Below are positions 57,479 to 64,000 of a stretch of DNA of 64,000 nucleotides, piece after piece. The notes under the pieces were generated by a model, which was not told the origin of the DNA, did not search any database, and saw nothing but the letters and a program-made list of their open reading frames with translations. The translations under genes were made by a program, and so were the position numbers. Position 1 is the stretch's first letter; every line of letters begins with the position of its first letter. The DNA lies in contig JAWKTE010000011.1 of assembly GCA_041401985.1 (NCBI GenBank), forward strand, positions 103,915 to 167,914. The letters run 5' to 3'. The DNA comes from JACKHA01 sp041401985 (lineage in GTDB: Bacteria > Planctomycetota > Phycisphaerae > Phycisphaerales > UBA1924).

Positions 57479-59023
57479 TCAGTCGCTCGGGCCGATGGCC
57501 AGCGGCGTGCCCGCCAGCGACTGCACGCGTGCGACCTGCACCGCGTCGCGGCCTTTGACCGAGAGGATGGGGCAGAGGCCGGCCTTCTCGATGGCGTCGC
57601 CGGCGCGGGTGGTGAGCCAGGCCTCGGCGGCGGGGAGGGCGACGCCGACGCCGGTGTCGCGCCAGGAGTGGTAGGCCATGCCGTCGACCTCGCCGCCGTG
57701 GCCCGCGGCGAAGGACCAGCCCTCGTGGCGGAACGCGCGCCCGAGCAGGACGGCCAGCACGAACGAGGACGAGGCCCAGAGGTAGTCGTTGTGGCGATCG
57801 GGGTCGAGGTATTGCGAGGGGTCGATCTCGGTGAACTCGAACAGGTCGATGGGGTCGCTGTCCGGGCCGTAGGGGCGTCGGAGCAGGAAGCGGGGCGTGG
57901 CCAGCGCGACGTGGCGCGAGGCGGGGAACTCGCGGAGCGCGCCCCAGAGCGGCGCGGCTTCCTCGTCGAGCGCGCGGGTCCACTCGGCGGGATCGGCGTG
58001 CTTCGGGAGCGCGGGGCAGGCGAAGAGGTGCTCGGACGCCCCGGCGAGAAGGGCCGCGCCACCGGCCTGGGCGATACCCGCCCAGCGCGCGAGCACGCCG
58101 GCGTCGGCGGCGCGGGCGCGGAAGACCTCGGGCAGGACGATGAGCGACCACGGGGTCATGCCCGGCGTGCTCGTCGGCTTGTCGGCCAGCAGGCGGTGCA
58201 GGCCGCTGCGCGACGGGTCCTCCTGTGAGAGGAGATCGATCGCGGCCTCCATGCGGGCGACGTCGACGATCCACACGCCCAGCGTCTCGTCGGTCTCGAG
58301 GCGGGTGAGCAGGAAGTGGACGCCCCGCCAGGCGGCTTCGAGTTCCTTGAACGATGGGTGGTGCAGCAGGCGACGCATCTCGGCGCTGGTGGCGCGATCG
58401 ATGGCGGCGATGAGAGCGGCCTGGTCGGGCGGCGCGCTCGGGGCCGTGGGGCCGATGGTGGCTTTGATGAGGCGGGAGACGGCGTCCTGGACGCCGGCCT
58501 TCGGGGCCTGTTCCGGCGAGGTCATGGGGCGTCCCATGAGGCGCTCGATGTCGGAGGCGGCGTCGGGTTCTGGGGCTGACGGCGCGTTTGATGATGCCGC
58601 GGGCGCGTTTGCCGACGAGTGCTGGTCGAGGCCGAGCCAGCCGCGGACCTCGCGCGCGGCCTCGGGATAGGTCGAGGGATTGGCGAGCTGCGTGCGCAGG
58701 TCCTTGAGGCGGCGGAACAGGTCGATCTTGCGGTAGAGCGAGTCCGGGTGGAAGTCGTCGAGGCTGGTGGCGTGGAACTCGATGGGAGAGCCGTCGAGAT
58801 CGATCTTCAGTCGGACGTCCATGCGGGCCATGGCGTCTTCGAGGGTGTCGACCTCGACGCGCAGGGGCGTGAGGCCGGCGAGCGTCGCGGAGTCGGAGCG
58901 CTCGCCGCGCGAGTCGCGGCCGGAGAAGTCGGCGACGACGAGGATCTTGAACGGGTCTTCGGGTTCGATGCGCCGCGCGCCCGGCGGGACGCTTCCGAAA
59001 CCGAAGTTGAAGGACTGGGACAT
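57479..59023 (-). CDS. TssB-TssC fused sheath protein of a type VI-like contractile system
   Basis: 514 residues, ATG 59023 with GGGAGG upstream. Residues 1-110 match TssB/VipA: the PFKILVVADFSGRDSRG signature and SPIEFHATSLDDFHPDSLYR then KIDLFRRLKDLRTQLANP. After a linker (about 115-175), residues 180-514 match TssC/VipB: a SAEMRRLLHHPSFKELEAAW motif followed by RGVHFLLTRLET, LIVLPEVFRARAADAGVLAR, RHVALATPRFLLRRPYGPDS, and YLWASSSFVLAVLLGRAFR. In T6SS these are two separate proteins that form the sheath. Here they are one polypeptide, and no tail tube, baseplate or ClpV gene is adjacent. It is related to the cargo-like genes at 1-2.8 kb only by function. Confidence 0.85.
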   Translation of the reverse strand: MSQSFNFGFGSVPPGARRIEPEDPFKILVVADFSGRDSRGERSDSATLAGLTPLRVEVDTLEDAMARMDVRLKIDLDGSPIEFHATSLDDFHPDSLYRKIDLFRRLKDLRTQLANPSTYPEAAREVRGWLGLDQHSSANAPAASSNAPSAPEPDAASDIERLMGRPMTSPEQAPKAGVQDAVSRLIKATIGPTAPSAPPDQAALIAAIDRATSAEMRRLLHHPSFKELEAAWRGVHFLLTRLETDETLGVWIVDVARMEAAIDLLSQEDPSRSGLHRLLADKPTSTPGMTPWSLIVLPEVFRARAADAGVLARWAGIAQAGGAALLAGASEHLFACPALPKHADPAEWTRALDEEAAPLWGALREFPASRHVALATPRFLLRRPYGPDSDPIDLFEFTEIDPSQYLDPDRHNDYLWASSSFVLAVLLGRAFRHEGWSFAAGHGGEVDGMAYHSWRDTGVGVALPAAEAWLTTRAGDAIEKAGLCPILSVKGRDAVQVARVQSLAGTPLAIGPSD

Positions 59024-59136
59024 GGCGTGCCTCCCCCGCGAAGGTGTTTGGGTGAGGATAGCGCATGGGGGTGGGGTTTTGGTGCGGGCGGCGGGGCTCG
59101 AGGGCCGGGCTTGAGGGCTTGGACGGGGCGAACGAA

Positions 59137-59165
59137 AAGGGGCGGACCTGGTCGGCCCGCCCCTT
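59137..59165 (-). terminator. Terminator of the matrixin-like gene
   Basis: On the minus strand AAGGGGCG pairs with CGCCCCTT around a GC-rich loop, followed by TTCGTTCG. It lies 58 bp past the stop at 59223. A second hairpin (CCCCACGC-TCGC-GCGTGGGG) precedes it at 59198-59217. Confidence 0.8.
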
Positions 59166-59222
59166 GGCGATGCTGGTCTCGGGTTGTTTGGGGGAACCCC
59201 ACGCTCGCGCGTGGGGCCCTGC

Positions 59223-61874
59223 TCAGCAGCCCGCGGCGAAGATGGCCAGGTAGTAGAAGAAGTCGTCGTTGGTGATGATGCCGTTCGGGATGCCGTAGCC
59301 CGGCTGCCCGGCGACGGCGCCGGTGGTCAGGTCGGCGACGGCGGCGTTGCCGGCGGCGAACTGGGCGAGGTAGTAGAAGAAGTCGTCGTTGGTCACGACA
59401 CCGTTCGGGACGCCGTAGCCCGGCTGCCCGGCGACGGCGCCGGTCGTCAGGTCGGGCTGGCAGGCGGGCGGGTTCGTGCACTCGCGGGCCTCAATGAGCA
59501 CGGCGTCGACGCCGGCCTCAACAACGTCGCCCGGGTTGTTGTCCGCGGCGACGAACCGCACGCGGACCGTCGCGCCCATCGGGACCGCGACGGTCTCGGT
59601 CCGCCAGGCCGAGGCGGTCGAGGTCGCCTGGAACACCGTCTGCCAGTTGGTGCCGGCGGCGTCGGTGGCGATCTGGCAGCGGAAGAAGTCCTCGCCGCCC
59701 ACGGGGTTGGGCGTGTCGTTGTACCAGTAGGAGAACCGGAGCGTCGCGCCCGGCTGGGCGACGCTGAGCACGGGCGAGGTCAGGTAGACCGCGCCGCCGT
59801 CGATGTCCTCCTGCGAGGAGTTGCCCGAGACGTAGCAGATACCCGAGCCATCGGCATCGACGGTGGGCTCGCCGCGCGTGAACGAGGGGTTGGGCACCTC
59901 CCGATCCCAGAAGCCGGAGGTCGTGGAGGCGTCGGCGGTGGCGGTCCAGCCCATGTTGGTCTGGAAGTTGTCGTCGAGGATCGTGGCGATGCTGCCGACG
60001 ATCGCCGAGAACGACTCGGCGGGGGCGTTGGACGGCACGGTGTTCAGGCCCGTGACCGAGCCGGTGGCGGCGACGTAGAACTCGGGCTCGGCGGCGCAGT
60101 CCAGGCCCGGGATCGTGGCGGCATACGACATGCCGCCGGTGCTGGCCAGATCGACGGCGGTGAACGCCTGGCCGCTGGCGGTGCGGTAGAGCAGTTGCGG
60201 CGTGCCGACGATCGACTCCTGGCGCGGGTCGATGGTGACCACGAAGTCCTCGGCCTGGCCGGGGTCCAGTTGCGTGGGCGCGCCGTTCGGGAGCGAGATG
60301 ATGATGCCGGGGAACGGCGGCGGATCGACCGCGATGCCCAGCGTGTAGGCCTGGATCGGGCGGTCGCTTGTGGCCTGCGAGGTCTGGCGGATCCGGACGT
60401 AATAGGTGCCGGGGGTCAGGGCCTCGCCGATGGCGGTGTCGACCGCGCCGAGGCCGGCGGTGGCGGCGTTGGCGATGACCGTTGTGCCGTTCGAGGCCAG
60501 GATGGCGATCTCGAGGTTGGCCCGGTCAAGGGTCGAGAACGTCGGGCCGGTGTTGCACTGCGAGGTCTGGGTGCCCGCGGAGTAGGACGCGCCCGTGGGC
60601 GTCATCGTCGCGGTGATCTGGGCGGCCTGGTTCACCTGGATCGTGTAGAAATCGACATCGCTGGAGCGGTCGATCGAGAGCATCGGGCGCGTCAGCGACT
60701 GGCCCAGCGAGAGCGGGCCCAGGTTCGTGGCGGTGCCGGCGGTGTCGTTGTTCTCGTCGGCGTCGCCGTAGTGCCACTGGGTGGCGAGGATGTCGTCGAG
60801 TTGCGGCCCGTTGTAGGCGGTGGAGATGAACGGCTCCATGAGTTTGGTCTGGTTGGCGGGGCAGACGTGGAAGAGCCCCTGGCCGTGCCCGTGCTCGTGG
60901 GCGAGCACGTTGCGGAGGCGGAGGGAGTTGTTGGCGGTGTTGGTGTAGAAGGAATCGCCCGTGTCGATGACCATGTCGCCGTCGGCGGGGAAGTTGTTGT
61001 ACGCCAGGACGCCGGAGTTGCCGTCGAGTGGGATGCCGGCCATGCGGAGGTCGCCGCGGACGCCGATCTGCCCGTTGCCCGAGACGTTCAGGTTCGACCC
61101 GTCGTCGTTCGGCTCGTAGACGTACGACAGGCCGCCGAGTTCGGCCCAGCGTGCGAACATGTCGTCGTAGATCTGGACCCAGGTCTGCTCCGTGCCGTAG
61201 ATGCCGGTCAGGAACGCGCGGAGCGTGCTGGGGCCGGAGTATCCCAGGCCGACGGCGTTGGGCACGAACGTGCCGTCGGGCACGATGCTCCAGGTGAGCA
61301 CGACCGGGTTGCCGGCCCCGGGGAACGAGCCGCTGGCGGTGTTGGACCAGCGGGTGCCTGGCTCGAAGTCCGTGCCGCCGCCGCCGTTGGTGCCGGTGGC
61401 GATGGAGAAGGCCTCGACGACCTCGACCGGCGTCCCGGGCGCGAAGCACAGGGCCCCGAGCGGGTGGCCGACCTCGAGGCGCTTCTGGTACACGCCGACG
61501 AGCATGCGCTGGTGGGCGTTGGGCATGGCCTCGAACGTGTCGCGGTCGATGATGTCGGCCACGAGCGAATAGTCGCCCGGCTCGCCGCCGTGCATGCGCT
61601 CGTCCTGGACCCGCGGCGAGAACTGCTCGACCATCCATTCGGGCAGGTTGGCGAGCGTCTCGGCGGGCACATCGCCCGACTCGATGCGTCCGATGATCAG
61701 GCGCCGGTTCTCTTCGGGCAGGGCGAAGAACGTCTGCATCTCGATGCGGGCCAGCACATCGCGCTGGTCCGGGGTCATCGAGGCCCTGTCGAGAGAGGCC
61801 CTGTCGAGAACGGACGCAACATCGCCGGCCTGACCGGCCGCGAGCATGAGCGCCAGAGCGATTCCGCCAACCAT
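59223..61874 (-). CDS. Matrixin-like secreted metalloprotease with two GC-type dockerin repeats
   Basis: 883 residues from ATG 61874, chosen for AAGGAG six bases upstream; it opens with a short signal (VGGIALALMLAAGQAG). The zinc site is HEHGHGQGLFH at 326-336, a perfect HExxHxxGxxH with Met-turn in KLMEP, defining a metzincin. Before it lies a matrixin-type domain (TDFEPGTRWSNTASGSFPGA, VVLTWSIVPDGTFVPNA). After it come a prepeptidase-like domain (VDFYTIQVNQAAQITATMTP), an Ig-like part, and a jelly-roll domain (ATLRFSYWYNDTPNPVGGED). The end has two 40-residue dockerin units (PGYGVPNGVVTNDDFFYYL, PGYGIPNGIITNDDFFYYL, final GC) encoded by a 120-bp direct repeat. Confidence 0.92.
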   Translation of the reverse strand: MVGGIALALMLAAGQAGDVASVLDRASLDRASMTPDQRDVLARIEMQTFFALPEENRRLIIGRIESGDVPAETLANLPEWMVEQFSPRVQDERMHGGEPGDYSLVADIIDRDTFEAMPNAHQRMLVGVYQKRLEVGHPLGALCFAPGTPVEVVEAFSIATGTNGGGGTDFEPGTRWSNTASGSFPGAGNPVVLTWSIVPDGTFVPNAVGLGYSGPSTLRAFLTGIYGTEQTWVQIYDDMFARWAELGGLSYVYEPNDDGSNLNVSGNGQIGVRGDLRMAGIPLDGNSGVLAYNNFPADGDMVIDTGDSFYTNTANNSLRLRNVLAHEHGHGQGLFHVCPANQTKLMEPFISTAYNGPQLDDILATQWHYGDADENNDTAGTATNLGPLSLGQSLTRPMLSIDRSSDVDFYTIQVNQAAQITATMTPTGASYSAGTQTSQCNTGPTFSTLDRANLEIAILASNGTTVIANAATAGLGAVDTAIGEALTPGTYYVRIRQTSQATSDRPIQAYTLGIAVDPPPFPGIIISLPNGAPTQLDPGQAEDFVVTIDPRQESIVGTPQLLYRTASGQAFTAVDLASTGGMSYAATIPGLDCAAEPEFYVAATGSVTGLNTVPSNAPAESFSAIVGSIATILDDNFQTNMGWTATADASTTSGFWDREVPNPSFTRGEPTVDADGSGICYVSGNSSQEDIDGGAVYLTSPVLSVAQPGATLRFSYWYNDTPNPVGGEDFFRCQIATDAAGTNWQTVFQATSTASAWRTETVAVPMGATVRVRFVAADNNPGDVVEAGVDAVLIEARECTNPPACQPDLTTGAVAGQPGYGVPNGVVTNDDFFYYLAQFAAGNAAVADLTTGAVAGQPGYGIPNGIITNDDFFYYLAIFAAGC
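59249..59490 (-). repeat. 120-bp tandem direct repeat encoding the dockerin units
   Basis: The string GGTAGTAGAAGAAGTCGTCG recurs at 59249 and 59369, and the flanking CCGTAGCCCGGCTGCCCGGC at 120-bp spacing too. The two copies are almost identical at the DNA level, unlike the diverged pair in the 50826-51815 gene, so the duplication is recent or kept uniform by recombination. Confidence 0.85.
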
Positions 61875-62259
61875 GCCGAACTCCTTCCCCTCGGCCTCGA
61901 TGGGCCGGTTGTTCCCCGGGTGTGGCATCCGCGCCGCGCCGGCCGCCGCACAAACCAGACACGGGCCGCGCCCCGACTCATCGCCGGGCCGACGGCACGC
62001 ACGCGTTTGAGAACTGGCGACCGGATCGGCCGATGGACCCCAACAACCCCTTCACACCCCGCGAGCGGTGCGATTCACAGCACAAGCAAGATACAGGCTC
62101 CGTGCTCCGGTTCAAGCCAACCGTGCTCACGGTTCCGTCGGGCGGCCGCAAACTGCGCGCAGGGTCCGATCATGTCCCGCACGAGAACCCGCGGGAACTC
62201 CCGATCGACTGGAATCTGGGCGGGTTGGGCAGGCTGCACGCGACGCCCGCGCCAGCGGC
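61875..62259. other. 385-bp spacer, no gene recognised
   Basis: Leader of the metalloprotease gene and tail of the L,D-transpeptidase gene. A near-palindrome AACCGTG-CT-CACGGTT sits at 62119-62135 and could end the L,D-transpeptidase transcript, though without a U-tract. Confidence 0.4.
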
Positions 62260-63504
62260 CTACGGCACGATCAGCACGCGGCTGATCTCCTCGGCCAGCA
62301 TCTCGTACACCAGTTCCACATCGCCCGAGAGCATCCGGACGCAACCCATCGAGCGCTGCTGGCCGATCGAATCCGGCTCGATCGTGCCGTGGATCCCGAA
62401 GCCCTCGTGGACGACCGAGTCCCCGACGCCTCGGATGCCGACCCAGCGTTCGCCGATCGGGTTCTGGGGGTCGTCGGCGGCGAAGCGCTGGCCGTTGCGC
62501 GGGTTGACCCACACCGGGTTGATGAGGCGCGAGTTGCGCTTGACGACGAAGTCGCCCACCGGCGTGCCGTCGCCCTCGCCCAGGCCCACGCGGAACGAGC
62601 GGATGAACACCCACTCGTTGATGTTGTCGGGCGGACCCGCGTACAGGTCGAGGCGGTAGTCGCTCTTGTCGACGACGGCGTGGAACGGGCCGCGGATGAG
62701 TTTGAGCGTCTGGCCCTCGCGGATGTTCGTGGTGCTCATCGCGTTGATGCGCTGGATGAGCCGCCAGTCGACGCCCAGGCCCTGACGCCCGGCGATGCGC
62801 GAGAGCGAGTCGCCGCCCTGGACGCGGTACGACTCGGTGATCGGGTCGTCGGGGTATTGGCGGGGCGAGAAGAGGATCTCGTCGTTGAGCGTGCCGATGC
62901 GGTCGCGCAGGCGGGCCGCGTCGCGCTCGGAGACGCCCGTGCGGGCCAACGCCCGGAGCAGGATATCACGCGCGACGGTCGGGCGATTGGCCTCGACCTC
63001 GGCCTCGGCGGCGCGGATGGCGGTGGCGGTGTCGCTCGACGTCTCGGCCGCGGGCGTCTGGACCTCGCGCTGCGGCTCGCGTGGGGTCGGCTCCTGCGCC
63101 GGGGCCGTCGGCGAGGGCGTCGCGACGCCGGGCGTTGCCGCGGGCGTGGCGCCCGGGCGCGTCGTGTTGCCCGAGGCGTTGGCCTGGCGGTTTGCCGGCG
63201 TGCCGGTCTGGCGATCCGGGCGTCGTTCCGGCTCGGTTGGACGGGCGGCCTCGGTCCGCGGGGCCAGCGTCGGCGTGTGCGAGGGGTTCTCCGTCTGGGG
63301 CGCGCCGTCGCCGGAGCCGACCTCCGCGCCGCCCGCGGCACTCGGCGAGCCGAAGAGCGGACGCACCGCGACATACAGCAACGACACGCACAGGATGGCC
63401 GCGACGCCGGCGATCGCCATCGGCACCGGGCGACGCCGGCTGCGACGCGTCATCGGGGATCGGAAGCCCAACATCTGGCGGGACGACTGCGAGGGAAGCG
63501 GCAT
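62260..63504 (-). CDS. L,D-transpeptidase with LysM domain
   Basis: 414 residues from ATG 63504 (GGAG upstream). A basic N-terminus and one membrane helix (VPMAIAGVAAILCVSLLYVA) anchor it; a long Pro/Thr/Ala linker follows (about 55-150). Next a helical segment (ARDILLRALARTG), a LysM peptidoglycan-binding domain (YRVQGGDSLSRIAGRQGLGV to LKLI), and the YkuD catalytic domain (about 265-414) with His372 in GIHGTIEPDS and Cys388 in RSMGCVRM. It would form 3-3 crosslinks or attach proteins to peptidoglycan. The match to the YkuD motif HGT...S.GC.R.M is exact. Confidence 0.94.
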   Translation of the reverse strand: MPLPSQSSRQMLGFRSPMTRRSRRRPVPMAIAGVAAILCVSLLYVAVRPLFGSPSAAGGAEVGSGDGAPQTENPSHTPTLAPRTEAARPTEPERRPDRQTGTPANRQANASGNTTRPGATPAATPGVATPSPTAPAQEPTPREPQREVQTPAAETSSDTATAIRAAEAEVEANRPTVARDILLRALARTGVSERDAARLRDRIGTLNDEILFSPRQYPDDPITESYRVQGGDSLSRIAGRQGLGVDWRLIQRINAMSTTNIREGQTLKLIRGPFHAVVDKSDYRLDLYAGPPDNINEWVFIRSFRVGLGEGDGTPVGDFVVKRNSRLINPVWVNPRNGQRFAADDPQNPIGERWVGIRGVGDSVVHEGFGIHGTIEPDSIGQQRSMGCVRMLSGDVELVYEMLAEEISRVLIVP

Positions 63505-63636
63505 GGGCTGGTCTCCGACCGATGCGGGCGCGGGCGGCTTCCAGCCGTCCGTGGCGGTCGCAACTGTATCGGCCCGCCCGCGCCGGCTCGACCAACGCCG
63601 TCGGAGCACGCAACCGGACGCGAGCGTCCGCTGGTG

Positions 63637-64000
63637 TTATTGCGCTCCGGTCGGCTGGCGGGCCACCGCCAGGTCCGCCAGCGCTTCCTCCGCGAGCATC
63701 TGGATGTACGCGCGCATCTGGCGATCCTGCGCATCATCGCGGCGCAGGCGGATGCCGGGCAGTTCCGACGCCGCCCGGCAGAACTCGGCCAGCAAGTCGC
63801 GCTCGACGGGCATCCACGCGAGGTCGGGGTCGGGCGGGCCGGCACCGATCTCGTCCAGCACGCCCGCGGCCCGCGGAACGATCGCTCGGTACTCGACGCC
63901 CAGCCTGGCCGGCAACAAGGCCGCGGCCATGTCCTCGCGCATCGCGCTGATCCGAAGCCGGGCCCGCTCGTCCTCGCCGCGCAGCGCCAGCGACACCGTC
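63637..64000 (-). CDS. C-terminal part of an unrecognised protein (runs off the right edge)
   Basis: The frame is open to the window end; a GTG at 63996 is possible, but the gene probably extends further. The last 119 residues are mostly helical (RISAMREDMAAALLPARLGV, VERDLLAEFCRAASELPG, RQMRAYIQMLAEEALADLAV) with no motif I recognise. Distance to the L,D-transpeptidase start is 132 bp on the same strand, so the two may be cotranscribed. Confidence 0.6.
   Translation of the reverse strand, partial: TVSLALRGEDERARLRISAMREDMAAALLPARLGVEYRAIVPRAAGVLDEIGAGPPDPDLAWMPVERDLLAEFCRAASELPGIRLRRDDAQDRQMRAYIQMLAEEALADLAVARQPTGAQ

Noticed and set aside
59184..62285. A plus-strand open frame of about 1030 codons
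   Set aside because: It is antisense to the matrixin-like gene, which has a zinc site, signal peptide, ribosome site and terminator.

Overview
This GC-rich 64 kb window most likely comes from a planctomycete of the Phycisphaerae. Several features point there. Two secreted proteins (50826-51815 and 59223-61874) end in tandem copies of the PGYG.PNG...NDDF(F/Y)YYL..FA.GC motif, the GC-type dockerin tail typical of that class. There is an ECF sigma factor paired with a TPR-containing Ser/Thr kinase, a PPi-type phosphofructokinase, a broken SUI1-like gene, a four-helix-bundle gene inside the sdh operon, and a sorting-tail CHRD protein. About 50 protein genes, one tRNA gene and several pseudogenes can be supported; long open frames antisense to genes are a by-product of the base composition and were left out.

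Layout. 1-2.8 kb: a coupled set of two peptidoglycan-binding proteins, a zinc peptidase and a lipoprotein, resembling cargo of a contractile injection system. 3.0-9.7 kb: a DUF11 lipoprotein, a NeuD-like acyltransferase, a secreted esterase and PPi-PFK. 9.7-12.3 kb: a block of frameshifted genes (unknown gene, Phd-ParE toxin-antitoxin pair, SUI1). 12.4-20.0 kb: membrane protein, UbiA-like protein, lipoprotein, ABC ATPase, CstB-like sulfur enzyme, guanine-deaminase-like protein, C45-like peptidase. 20.1-27.0 kb: a tight four-gene minus-strand operon (GabT-like aminotransferase, nitrilase-type amidohydrolase, Orn/Lys/Arg decarboxylase, ATP-grasp enzyme), the best candidate here for an undescribed pathway. 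27.2-32.4 kb: sdhC, four-helix-bundle gene, sdhA, VOC gene, sdhB. 32.5-38.6 kb: old yellow enzyme, TrpF-like protein, ABC exporter, YcaQ-like protein and lipoprotein. 38.6-43.7 kb: the housekeeping run glmU-prs-rplY-pth-rpsF-ssb, headed by tRNA-Gln. 44.5-50.7 kb: DinB-like protein, secreted proteins, GyrI-like protein and an autoregulated ArsR-SRPBCC pair. 50.8-64 kb: dockerin proteins, sigma/kinase pair, glycosyltransferase, hydrolase, a fused TssB-TssC sheath protein standing alone, and an L,D-transpeptidase.

The spacers are unusually rich in structure. One family of hairpins keeps a loop resembling GAGGCTYTGCGA while the stems vary but stay self-complementary. Short-period (7-9 bp) word repeats sit at operon junctions. 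A perfect 24-bp inverted repeat brackets the four-helix-bundle gene that splits the sdh operon. Several genes carry apparent single-base frameshifts, concentrated at 9.7-12.3 kb, which may be decay or sequence error.
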